DNA of 5,720 nucleotides from Acidobacteriota bacterium (lineage in GTDB: Bacteria; Acidobacteriota; Terriglobia; Terriglobales; Acidobacteriaceae). The position numbers and the translations under genes were made by a program. The notes below the pieces were generated by a model. The model saw only the letters and a list, made by a program, of their open reading frames with translations, did not search any database and had not been told where the DNA came from. The stretch spans positions 1 through 5,720 of the forward strand of contig QIAI01000475.1 of NCBI GenBank assembly GCA_003224995.1, given 5' to 3'. Positions 1-5,720 of this stretch are shown piece by piece (the first letter of the stretch is position 1; each line of letters opens with the position of its first letter).

Positions 1-399
1 CCGTTCGCCGTTCGCAAGCGCGAGGACGAGTCCATGCGGTCATGGACGAATGTGGTATTGCGGCAGATCTCCGGCCACAAACTGAATCGCTCCTTGCCGC
101 TGGACATTCAGGCGACAGCATTCCAGCGGCGGGTGTGGGCGCATCTGCAATCCTTGCCGTTCGGGACGACGCAGTCCTATGGAGAAGTTGCCCAGGCGAT
201 TGGGCAACCTAATGCTGCGCGTGCCGTGGCTCGCGCTTGCGCTTCCAATCGCATTGCAGTGGCCATTCCGTGTCACCGAGTGGTTCGCGGAAATGGCGAC
301 ATGGGTGGTTATCGGTGGGGTGCGGAACGAAAACGAGCCTTGCTACAACTCGAGCAGAAAGGCTCCAATGCTAGTGCGGCAGCCTCCCCTTCAAGGTGA
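1..399 (+). CDS. ada: Ada-type methylated-DNA--protein-cysteine methyltransferase, C-terminal part (5' end outside window)
   Basis: This domain repairs O6-alkylguanine in DNA by irreversibly moving the alkyl group to its own cysteine. The frame is open from base 1, so the true start lies to the left; the first ATG in the window (34) is internal. The active-site motif PCHRVV is present, with the acceptor Cys codon at 271-273. Upstream of it are the DNA-binding helix-turn-helix (SYGEVAQAIGQP) and the arginine-finger segment ARAVARACASN; downstream is GGYRWG. The stretch LPLDIQATAFQRRVW is closer to the C-terminal half of Ada than to stand-alone Ogt, which is why I favour ada. If so, the missing part should carry the zinc-Cys and AraC-like domains of the adaptive-response regulator; that is inferred, since those domains are not in the window. 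The tail after the domain is short and Ala/Ser-rich. The gene is convergent with the next one, with only 19 nt between the stops and no obvious hairpin terminator. A plain ogt/MGMT gene remains possible. Confidence 0.85.
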   Translation, partial: PFAVRKREDESMRSWTNVVLRQISGHKLNRSLPLDIQATAFQRRVWAHLQSLPFGTTQSYGEVAQAIGQPNAARAVARACASNRIAVAIPCHRVVRGNGDMGGYRWGAERKRALLQLEQKGSNASAAASPSR

Positions 400-418
400 G
401 TTCATGCTTTCGCGAACT

Positions 419-958
419 TTAGTGTAGTAGCTTCTCGTAAACGTTACGGGCGCGCGAGAACTGATCGAGCACGGCCTGCTTTTCATCGTCCGCGTTCCAA
501 TTCGTATTTGCCTTAGCACCGCGGATGAGTTGATCGATCCACGCAATGAAATACGCTGCATCGTCGCGGGGGTGCGGGTTTGAGTTCTCCATCGAGATGT
601 AAATGGGGCTCGTGGTTGCGTAGGGATAGAGATCGAGAATCGGGTACGCTGCCTTGTCGTTGGATGCACGAAGAAGGCACCAACCTGTGTTGGCAATCGA
701 GAGAGGACCCTGTTCATCGGAAGAATTGTGAGCAACGCCGAGTTTCAGTTCACGCGCTACCTGCCCGTTGCAAATGATTTCCAGGTGGTCCACGGGAACC
801 ATCGAACGCAACCAGGCTTTGAATTTCACGGTCTGCGTTCCCGGTGGCAACTTCACGGTTCCACCTGGCGGTTGATCCTCGAGGAAAAAACCAAGCAAGG
901 GGCCATTGGTGGCGAACGTGTGTCCGCTCCTAAGATTCTCGAGCCACGGTTCAATCTC
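419..958 (-). pseudogene. C-terminal part of the TolB-propeller / CehA-McbA-like metallohydrolase, separated by frameshift
   Basis: This 179-codon stretch continues the metallohydrolase gene above in a different frame and is not an independent gene. The frame is open from 970, and family-like sequence starts at 958: IEPWLENLRSG, HTFATNGPLLGF and QPPGG. In family members as I remember them, this follows the GTDAMANFASLR block after roughly 15-20 residues of a GPVG-NRVYV type segment. That segment is absent here, so bases appear to be lost at the junction as well as the frame. Further on are VPVDHLEIICNG, a beta-sandwich-like part, and LDLYPYATTSPIY near the end, followed by a helical tail ending at the TAA (419-421). 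An internal ATG at 898 could start a 159-residue product, but it cuts into the conserved FATNGPLLGF motif and I see no convincing ribosome-binding site for it. Whether any functional product is made depends on whether the frameshift is real. Confidence 0.75.
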
Positions 959-2892
959 AGCGATGCAAAGTTAGCCATGGCGTCGGTTCCGGCGGCGGTT
1001 GGAAGGTGAAAGCCGCAATTCAGAAGGCGGTACCAGACGCGCGCTGTCGATTTGTGATCGCTGAAGCCCAGCACTTCGATGTAGTCAACTTTGCCTAACG
1101 CCACATCTACGGGCAACTCGTCGGTCAAGCTTTCTTTCGCGGGATCCGGATAAGTATCGAAGGGATGCACGTAGCCAACAAGTCCTTGCTGCGCGTGGGC
1201 GAGATCGGCGATGGACGCGTTGGTTGGATAGAGACTGGCAGCCGCAGTGTTGGGGTAGCCAGCATAATCCGGAATGAGGAAGTTGCGCGTCAGATGCAGC
1301 AAGCCGAGATGTCCCCAATAGCTGGTATGGAACTCCTGTCCGTGAACCAGCAGGTTGGCGGCGGTGGAGGCCGCGTCAGGCGTGGTTTTGAAATACGCCA
1401 TGTCGGGGATGCGCTGTTCCTTATTGACCACGAGGTCCTGCACAATCGGCAAATTCTCAGCCGCAGCTTGAAAAACCAGGTGGACGGGCGTGTTTCGATA
1501 AGCGCCACCATAGTTCATGTGGACATGCACGTCCCCGCTGACCAGATGCGACCGCTTGTTTTCAGGGAGACTGAGCGGCTGCAATTGAACTTTGATCGAA
1601 GTCGTCGCGCCTGCCTTGACCTCGATTGTCTGGCTGGCCAGGAGATATTCAAATCCCTTCATGAAGTCCACGGTTACGCGGCCAGGTGGGACTTCGAGTG
1701 TTGATGCGCCCGCGGTGTGAAAGTAGTGGGCTTCGAACGCCGACAGGCTATGATCGAAACTATCATCGGCGTGCATCCAGGCGTCTGCAGGGGCATAGGC
1801 GCGTCCATCTTCCCCTTTTACGAACACGCGCGCGGGTGTTTCCCGTCCATGTTCGTCGAGGACGGAAAGAGCGAGACTGCCCATGGGAGCGAGATATTTT
1901 TTGGTTTTCACGATCAGTGGCTGCTGCCAACCACCCGACACCTGCTGCAACCACAAGGATGTGTTCCCGCCGCGATTGGAAATGTAGGCAATCCTTTCGC
2001 CGTTCGGTGACCAGCGTGGGTTGATGTTGTCGAATTCACCATAGGAAAGCGGGAAAGCATCGCCGCCCTGGGCCGGCATCACCCAAAGCTGGTGCCAGGC
2101 TTGACCGAGATAAGACGCATATACGATGCGCTTGCCGTCCGGCGAAAATGTTGGGCGAGCTTTCCACGCCGTCTCTTCATAGTGAATTTCACGGGGCTCA
2201 GCACCGGGTTCCGACTTCATGCGCCAGAACCCACCCGTTCCGTAAACATGTCCGCGGTTCGAAACAAACAGAAGATCCGCGCCGTCGGGGGACCATGCGG
2301 GGCTTATTTCGTGATCGAATGCGCTGTAGTAGTAGCGCGGCAGCGTGCTCCGGGTTTCGCCGGTCATGCGCTGCACGTCGGCCAACGAACCATCCTTGAA
2401 GCGCGCGGCGAAAATATGAAAACGACCGTGAAAAGCAGTAGAGACGAAAGCGATACGCTTGCCATCGGGAGAGAAACGCGGCTCAAGGTTAACCAAACCA
2501 TCGGTGGTCAGCGCATGAGCCTGTCGGCTTTCAACGTCGAGTACCCATAGTTCGACGGCACTCTTGTCGTATTTCGCGTATATGATCCACTTCCCGTCGC
2601 GGGACCAATCGGGTTGGTAATCGTATCCGGGACCTGCGGTTAACTGCTGCGCCTCGTTGGAGTCGATATTCTGCAGCCACAGGGAGCCTGCCATGGAGAA
2701 CGCCAGCGACTTCGAATCGGGAGACCAGGCCGCCGAACTCGCTCCGGTCGTGAGCTGCGGCAAATACATCTCGCGGAAATAATAAGCATGGGGTTCGTCG
2801 ATCTGCTTGAGCACGGGCTCGCGCTGTGCCCAGGCTAGACCTGCCACACATAGCAAGAAAATGCCATCCCAAACCGCGGAGCGGGTGGACAA
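853..2892 (-). CDS. Exported TolB-propeller / CehA-McbA-like metallohydrolase, N-terminal and central part up to a frameshift
   Basis: Predicted periplasmic or exported metallohydrolase; substrate unknown. The start is TTG at 2892, supported by CGGAGG five bases upstream and by the signal peptide it gives (hydrophobic core IFLLCVAGLAWA, likely cleavage near residue 22). Residues about 50-320 form a TolB/WD40-like propeller with at least five blade motifs: WSPDS (56), WSRDG (96), FSPDG (140 and 249), WSPDG (200) and WSPNG (294). A beta-rich linker follows. From about 450 comes a PHP-like domain with SGDVHVH (likely metal ligands H456 and H458), a conserved EFHTSYWGH segment (518-528), YVHPFD (H576) and GTDAMANFASLR (D637). 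CehA carbaryl hydrolase and McbA named this family; that does not mean the enzyme acts on carbamates. After residue 646 (codon 955-957) the frame stops matching the family and ends at an out-of-frame TGA (853-855). The true C-terminus lies in the next frame (958 down to 419). Joined, the gene would encode about 825 residues plus a missing segment. It is probably a broken gene or an assembly error. Confidence 0.82.
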   Translation of the reverse strand: MSTRSAVWDGIFLLCVAGLAWAQREPVLKQIDEPHAYYFREMYLPQLTTGASSAAWSPDSKSLAFSMAGSLWLQNIDSNEAQQLTAGPGYDYQPDWSRDGKWIIYAKYDKSAVELWVLDVESRQAHALTTDGLVNLEPRFSPDGKRIAFVSTAFHGRFHIFAARFKDGSLADVQRMTGETRSTLPRYYYSAFDHEISPAWSPDGADLLFVSNRGHVYGTGGFWRMKSEPGAEPREIHYEETAWKARPTFSPDGKRIVYASYLGQAWHQLWVMPAQGGDAFPLSYGEFDNINPRWSPNGERIAYISNRGGNTSLWLQQVSGGWQQPLIVKTKKYLAPMGSLALSVLDEHGRETPARVFVKGEDGRAYAPADAWMHADDSFDHSLSAFEAHYFHTAGASTLEVPPGRVTVDFMKGFEYLLASQTIEVKAGATTSIKVQLQPLSLPENKRSHLVSGDVHVHMNYGGAYRNTPVHLVFQAAAENLPIVQDLVVNKEQRIPDMAYFKTTPDAASTAANLLVHGQEFHTSYWGHLGLLHLTRNFLIPDYAGYPNTAAASLYPTNASIADLAHAQQGLVGYVHPFDTYPDPAKESLTDELPVDVALGKVDYIEVLGFSDHKSTARVWYRLLNCGFHLPTAAGTDAMANFASLRLNRGSRILGADTRSPPMAPCLVFSSRINRQVEP

Positions 2893-2897
2893 GAAAT

Positions 2898-2903
2898 CCT
2901 CCG
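2898..2903 (-). promoter_or_regulatory. Shine-Dalgarno site for the metallohydrolase gene
   Basis: CGGAGG on the minus strand lies five bases before TTG 2892. This site decides the start, because no in-frame ATG gives a signal peptide. A nearby minus-strand ATG at 2908 is in another frame and does not lead into the propeller sequence. Confidence 0.7.
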
Positions 2904-2934
2904 ACCATTCATAAAGGAATCAGGAACGGCGCGG

Positions 2935-2940
2935 ATTATA
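2935..2940 (-). promoter_or_regulatory. Probable sigma-70 -10 box for the metallohydrolase gene
   Basis: A perfect TATAAT reads on the minus strand, 42 bases upstream of the TTG start. Transcription would begin near 2928 and give a leader of about 35 nt that includes the Shine-Dalgarno site. No good TTGACA-like -35 box sits 16-18 bases upstream; the sequence there is GC-rich and overlaps the edge of a small palindrome. The promoter may therefore be weak or activator-dependent. The call rests on the hexamer and its position only. Confidence 0.45.
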
Positions 2941-2959
2941 CCGGAATTTAAAGGCAGGA

Positions 2960-2976
2960 CCGGCAGCGATTGCCGG
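2960..2976. repeat. Small palindrome in the divergent intergenic region
   Basis: CCGGCA, a five-base loop GCGAT, then TGCCGG form a perfect 6-bp inverted repeat. It lies just upstream of the minus-strand -10 box, between two divergent genes, where a -35 box or regulator site would be expected. It has no following T-run, so it does not look like an intrinsic terminator. It could be an operator or chance in GC-rich DNA; no partner copy is visible in the window. Confidence 0.3.
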
Positions 2977-3054
2977 CATGCCCGCCAGCGGAGCGAAATC
3001 CGAGTTCGCGGAGCTTGCGTACTCACGGTGACCGATGGTAGATCAGTGGACGTA

Positions 3055-3671
3055 ATGAAGACCGCGAAACAGGACGTATTCCTCACGGGGGGAACGGGGT
3101 ATGTCGGAAGCCGCTTGATCGAGCGATCCAAGTCGTTTTGGGGAACCCGCTGGATGCGAACTCGTACCGAGAACGCATTAGGCCTGCAACCACTTTCGTG
3201 CAGTTAGTCGGGGTCGCCCACCCAAGCCCGGCTAAGGCCGCAGAGTTCCGGAGCATTGATTTGGTGGCGGGCCGGGAAGCGGTGGCGGCCGCGGTGTCTG
3301 CCGAGATCGAAAATTTCGTCTACATGAGCGTGGCTCATCCGGCTCCGATGATGAAAGCCTATATCGCGGTTCGAGAGGAGTGCGAAGCCCTGATCAGGGA
3401 GAGTGGCATGAACGCCACCATCCTCCGGCCCTGGTATATTCTCGGTCCGGGACACCAGTGACCGTACGCCCTGCTTCCGGCGTATTGGCTGCTCGAGCGG
3501 CTTCCCGCGACACGCGAGGGAGCGCGGCGTTTAGGATTGGTTACGTTAGAGCAGATGCTGCGGGCGCTCATTCATGCGGTGGAATCGCCCGCGATGGGAG
3601 TGCGCCTCATGGGGGTGCCGGACATCCGGGAAAGCCGCATAAATACTGCGTTTCATGCACCAGTTGGATAA
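3055..3671 (+). pseudogene. NAD(P)H-binding (NmrA/epimerase-like) Rossmann protein, disrupted by a deletion-frameshift and a nonsense codon
   Basis: The intact ancestor would be an atypical short-chain dehydrogenase/NmrA-like NAD(P)-binding protein of unknown substrate. ATG 3055 gives VFLTGGTGYVGSRLIER, a beta-alpha-beta nucleotide-binding turn with GGTGYVG. That frame then turns to nonsense and stops at TAG 3205-3207. Family-like sequence resumes in another frame from about 3129 (QVVLGNPLDANSY), then TTFVQLVGVAHPSPAKA, FVYMSVAHPAP, YIAV and NATILRPWYILGPGH. Compared with relatives as I recall them, about 20-25 residues (the GH-V-ALVRPGS-type region) are missing at the junction. A TGA (3459-3461) follows GPGHQ, where relatives have GHRWPYALLP. 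Downstream in the same frame, PYALLPAYWLLERLP, ATREGARRLGLVTLEQML and RALIHAVESP continue without a break to TAA 3669-3671. The TGA is thus most simply a TGG-to-TGA mutation. A start at GTG 3046 is possible; the ribosome-binding site is weak either way. The gene is divergent from the metallohydrolase gene, which is also damaged. Confidence 0.82.
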
Positions 3672-3799
3672 TGGGGTGCAGCGCACACCGTTCTTTCACC
3701 CCAAAAGTAACGCAGAATTACCAAAGCTCATGCCCGTGGGACATCTATTCGCTCCCGGTATGCGATGAGATGGTGAGGTGTCGTTACACGGGCCTCTGC
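3672..3799. other. Intergenic spacer before the unknown 131-residue gene
   Basis: No gene is supported here. Directly after the pseudogene stop, TGGGGTG (3672-3678) and CACCCCA (3697-3703) can pair around an 18-base loop. This is a long-loop hairpin without a T-run, so a terminator call is weak. I find no confident promoter for the gene at 3800. Confidence 0.3.
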
Positions 3800-4195
3800 A
3801 TGGACAAGAACGAGTACCTGGAAGACGTTCACCTGCGAATTTTGCGAGTCACGGAAGACCTGCGCGCGATTCAGCGGGAACTCAACTGCGCTGCCATGGA
3901 GGCGCCCGGGAACCCTGAGTTGATGGAAGCTCTCAGCGCGGATCCGGAGTTGGAATCACTGCGCGTGCTGAAATCGGCGCTCGACCAGATGCGCCACTTC
4001 CTGTGGTTCTATGGGCAGATCGTGACGAACGAATCGGAATTCGGAGACCGGCTGCGCGAGACCATCCGACAAAAGCCCTCCAATGACGGCGTCCAATATC
4101 AAGCGCCCAGTCCCATCAACGACCGCATCCGCGGGGCGGCGGAAGCGCTAATGCTGCAATATCTCGCAGATCGAAAAACGCGAAAACCGAACTAG
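3800..4195 (+). CDS. Small conserved-looking protein of unknown function (131 aa)
   Basis: I do not recognise a named family. The product is predicted to be cytoplasmic and mostly helical: no signal peptide or membrane segment. Residues about 5-30 (LEDVHLRILRVTEDLRAIQREL) and 45-75 (LESLRVLKSALDQMRHF followed by LWFYGQIV) look like amphipathic helices. A Pro/Ser/Asn-rich linker spans roughly 92-107, and a last helix (IRGAAEALMLQYLADR) precedes a basic tail. I choose ATG 3800 because sequence before it has no protein-like character and runs back into the pseudogene in another frame. An in-frame ATG at 3770 would add ten residues (MVRCRYTGLC); neither start has a strong Shine-Dalgarno sequence, so the start is uncertain. 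The protein has the look of a small Acidobacteria-restricted protein, but that is an impression. The gene converges on the SIS gene with 13 nt between the stops and no visible terminator. Confidence 0.6.
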   Translation: MDKNEYLEDVHLRILRVTEDLRAIQRELNCAAMEAPGNPELMEALSADPELESLRVLKSALDQMRHFLWFYGQIVTNESEFGDRLRETIRQKPSNDGVQYQAPSPINDRIRGAAEALMLQYLADRKTRKPN

Positions 4196-4208
4196 GTTTC
4201 GCGCTCGT

Positions 4209-5336
4209 CTATTCCAAAGTCACAGACTTCACCAGGTTGCGTGGGCGATCGACATCTAGTCCACGCTTCACCGCCATGTAATAGGCGAACAACTGGAGAG
4301 GCACGATTTCCAGAATTGGCGACAAGAGCTCCGAAGCCTGCGGAATCACAATGGTGTGATCGGCCAACCTCGGCACCTCCTGATCTGCTTCCGAAGCCAG
4401 AGCGATCACGCGGCTGGACTGCTTCTTGAAGCCCCGAATGTTGCCCAAGCTCTTTTCGTAGCGCAGAACGGATCCCTGATTACCGGCGTCTCGGGTGGCG
4501 ATGATCACGACAGGAAGGTTCTCATCGATGAGCGCATTCGGACCGTGCTTGGTTTCTCCCGTGGGATAGCCCTCTGCGTGCACGTAGGAAACTTCTTTCA
4601 ATTTGAGAGCGCCGTCCATTGCAATGGGGTAATGAATCGCCCGGCCCAAAAAAAGGAAATCATCGACCTTGTGAAACTCGGTAGCAATGCGCTCCACCTG
4701 GGAAGCGCACTCCAAGAGGATTTTCAATTTTGCGGGGAGCTCGAGCAACTCGCGAATGTAGTTCTCGCGCAGGTTGGCAGCCAGGGTTTCACGGGCTTGG
4801 GAGATATGCAGTGCGAATAAGAACAGCGCTGCCATCTGGGCGGTAAAAGCCTTGGTTGAGGCGATGCTGATCTCCGGCCCTGCCAGCGTGTAAATAACGC
4901 CGTCAGCCTCGCGGGCAATGGTTGTTCCGGCAACGTTGGAGATAGCCACGGTGCGCGATCCGCGGGCCTTGGCTTCACGCTGGGCGGCTCCGGTATCCGC
5001 GGTTTCGCCCGACTGGGTGATCACAATCGTCAGCTCTCCCTTGCCGATCATGGGATTGCGATACTCGAATTCGCTGGCGTAGTCGACGTCCGCCGGAATG
5101 CCTCCGAGTTCCTGGATCATGTACTGACCGACCATGCCGGCATGACGACTGGTCCCCGAAGCCACAATGTTGATGCGATTCAAAGCGCGCAGTTCTTCTC
5201 GGCCGATCGGAACCTCGTTCAACTGCACCTGCCCCTCGGGCAACGCGATCCGGGGTGCGATGGTGTCATGCAATCCCTGGGGCTGCTCGAAGATTTCCTT
5301 GATCATGTGGTGAGGGAACTCGCGCTTTTCTGCCAT
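4209..5336 (-). CDS. SIS-domain protein equal to the isomerase half of GlmS; candidate glucosamine-6-phosphate deaminase
   Basis: The 375-residue product has two SIS (sugar isomerase) domains like the C-terminal part of glutamine--fructose-6-phosphate aminotransferase (about 610 residues), but the N-terminal glutaminase domain is absent. ATG 5336 is chosen because AGGAG sits seven bases before it; an ATG at 5378 would overlap nagA. The N-terminus (HHMIKEIFEQPQ, 9-20) matches the GlmS linker. SIS-1 has GTSRHAG (61-67), TQSGETADT (107-115) and IASTKAF (158-164). SIS-2 has GALKLKEVSY (242-251), GETKHGPNALID (260-271) and the C-terminal DRPRNLVKSVTLE. The residues corresponding to isomerase catalytic residues of E. 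coli GlmS (K485, E488, H504, K603) are present as K245, E248, H264 and K370. Without a glutaminase, synthesis from glutamine is not expected. Its place 25 nt after nagA suggests conversion of glucosamine-6-phosphate to fructose-6-phosphate plus ammonia, that is, a NagB-like role. That function is inferred; automatic annotation might call it truncated GlmS. Confidence 0.88.
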   Translation of the reverse strand: MAEKREFPHHMIKEIFEQPQGLHDTIAPRIALPEGQVQLNEVPIGREELRALNRINIVASGTSRHAGMVGQYMIQELGGIPADVDYASEFEYRNPMIGKGELTIVITQSGETADTGAAQREAKARGSRTVAISNVAGTTIAREADGVIYTLAGPEISIASTKAFTAQMAALFLFALHISQARETLAANLRENYIRELLELPAKLKILLECASQVERIATEFHKVDDFLFLGRAIHYPIAMDGALKLKEVSYVHAEGYPTGETKHGPNALIDENLPVVIIATRDAGNQGSVLRYEKSLGNIRGFKKQSSRVIALASEADQEVPRLADHTIVIPQASELLSPILEIVPLQLFAYYMAVKRGLDVDRPRNLVKSVTLE

Positions 5337-5343
5337 CCTTACT

Positions 5344-5348
5344 CTCCT
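5344..5348 (-). promoter_or_regulatory. Shine-Dalgarno site for the SIS-domain gene
   Basis: AGGAG on the minus strand lies seven bases before ATG 5336, inside the 25-nt gap after the nagA stop. It fixes the start of the SIS protein and supports translation from a shared nagA transcript. Confidence 0.7.
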
Positions 5349-5361
5349 GGACTCATTCTGA

Positions 5362-5720
5362 CTATGCGACACACCCATCTACCAACGTTTTACGCACTTC
5401 GCCAGTAGATGACATCACAACGATATTGGCCGGCGCACCCGCAACTAACATGCCGGCATTTTCGGGTAGTGCGGTAGCCTGAGCGGGGTTCAGGGTTGCC
5501 AGGCGAACCGCCTGTTGCAGGTTCCAGCCGGTAAATTTAACGACATTCCGCACCGCCTGATCCATCGTAAGAACACTTCCCGCCAATTGCTCGCCGACCG
5601 TGCATTTGCCGTCGTTCACTTCGACCTGGAGGGATCCCAAGCGATAGTGTCCGTTCGGCATTCCGGTAGCCGCGGTAGCGTCGGTCACCAGCACGGCTTT
5701 TTCTGATCCTTTGAGGCGAA
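5362..5720 (-). CDS. nagA: N-acetylglucosamine-6-phosphate deacetylase, C-terminal part (5' end outside window)
   Basis: NagA removes the acetyl group from N-acetylglucosamine-6-phosphate in the cytoplasm, giving glucosamine-6-phosphate and acetate. The frame is open through the right edge, so only about the last 119 codons are seen. The visible sequence has VLVTDATAATG, in which the Asp is the conserved catalytic residue of this amidohydrolase family, followed by GHYRLG, the block LAGSVLTMDQAVRN, and LATLNPAQATAL. The closing segment has the usual beta-sandwich pattern (LVAGAPANIVVM). It ends at TAG (5362-5364), 25 nt before the SIS gene on the same strand, so the two are very likely one operon for amino-sugar use or cell-wall recycling. 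Other metal-dependent amidohydrolases share the TIM-barrel fold, but TDATAATG with AGSVLTMDQAVRN is specific enough for NagA. No defect is seen in the visible part. Confidence 0.9.
   Translation of the reverse strand, partial: RLKGSEKAVLVTDATAATGMPNGHYRLGSLQVEVNDGKCTVGEQLAGSVLTMDQAVRNVVKFTGWNLQQAVRLATLNPAQATALPENAGMLVAGAPANIVVMSSTGEVRKTLVDGCVA

Noticed and set aside
391..735. Minus-strand open frame over the end of the metallohydrolase gene.
   Set aside because: Arg/Thr/Ser-rich shadow of the real C-terminal frame; no motif and no ribosome-binding site.
885..890. T6 run on the minus strand in the overlap of the two metallohydrolase frames, a possible programmed frameshift site.
   Set aside because: A slip here would keep the non-family stretch LNRGSRILGADTRS and lose IEPWLENLRSGHTFATNGP, which is the conserved sequence. 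The break must lie upstream near 955-958, so this is not a recoding site.
1165..1704. Plus-strand open frame of 179 codons.
   Set aside because: It lies wholly antisense to the conserved PHP-like domain of the metallohydrolase; the similarity is only that of a complementary-strand shadow.
2092..2550. Plus-strand open frame of 152 codons.
   Set aside because: Antisense shadow of the propeller repeats.
2835..3131. Minus-strand open frame across the divergent intergenic region.
   Set aside because: It spans the promoter region and two gene starts, with Arg/Pro/Ser-rich low-information sequence; no support as a gene.
3459..3461. TGA as a recoded codon (Trp by alternative code, or selenocysteine).
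   Set aside because: TGA ends the ada frame exactly where the domain ends, and reading through it gives nothing protein-like. The Rossmann gene has a second lesion, so a nonsense mutation is simpler. Cys is not expected at this position.
3380..3799. Long upstream extension of the unknown gene's frame, starting at 3380.
   Set aside because: It overlaps the Rossmann pseudogene in another frame, and the translated extension has no protein-like character. The helix-rich protein begins at about 3800.
4356..4820. Plus-strand open frame of 154 codons.
   Set aside because: Antisense shadow of the SIS gene, whose minus-strand product is clearly conserved.
5337..5378. Upstream ATG at 5378 as the start of the SIS gene.
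   Set aside because: It would overlap the end of nagA and add 14 residues not expected in GlmS-like proteins. ATG 5336 has a good Shine-Dalgarno site and matches the GlmS linker directly.

Overview
The window looks like chromosomal DNA from a moderately GC-rich bacterium. The mix of genes fits the Acidobacteriota (Terriglobia/Koribacter-like). The pointers are a TolB-type propeller fused to a CehA/McbA-type metallohydrolase, a nagA next to a GlmS-like protein without a glutaminase half, and a small unknown protein of a type I associate with that phylum. The assignment is inference from protein flavour, not from a marker gene. I see no rRNA, tRNA, CRISPR array, insertion sequence, phage gene or replication origin.

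Layout. Positions 1-399 (+) hold the C-terminal O6-methylguanine methyltransferase domain of an Ada-type DNA-repair protein, cut by the left edge. Converging on it is a large minus-strand gene (2892 down to 419) for a predicted exported protein: signal peptide, TolB/WD40-like propeller, then a PHP-like metallohydrolase domain. Its reading frame is broken near 955-958, so it is listed as two parts. A 162-bp divergent intergenic region (2893-3054) carries a good -10 hexamer for the minus gene and a small palindrome. To its right is a NAD(P)-binding Rossmann-fold gene (3055-3671, +) that is clearly a pseudogene: an internal deletion with frameshift, plus an in-frame TGA where a Trp codon is expected. 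A 131-residue protein of unknown function follows (3800-4195, +). On the minus strand at the right end, nagA (5720 down to 5362, partial) is followed after 25 nt by a SIS-domain protein (5336 down to 4209) that matches the isomerase half of GlmS.

How the genes relate. The nagA-SIS pair is the only obvious functional unit. Deacetylation of N-acetylglucosamine-6-phosphate by NagA yields glucosamine-6-phosphate, which the SIS protein could convert to fructose-6-phosphate and ammonia. This would be an amino-sugar or cell-wall recycling module in which a GlmS-derived enzyme replaces NagB. The other genes look independent of each other. The most unusual feature of the window is damage in two adjacent, divergent genes. 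Both seem to have lost a short internal segment whose length is not a multiple of three, and one also has a nonsense codon. This is either real gene decay or an assembly fault, and it can be checked by read mapping. I did not find a convincing new multi-gene system here.
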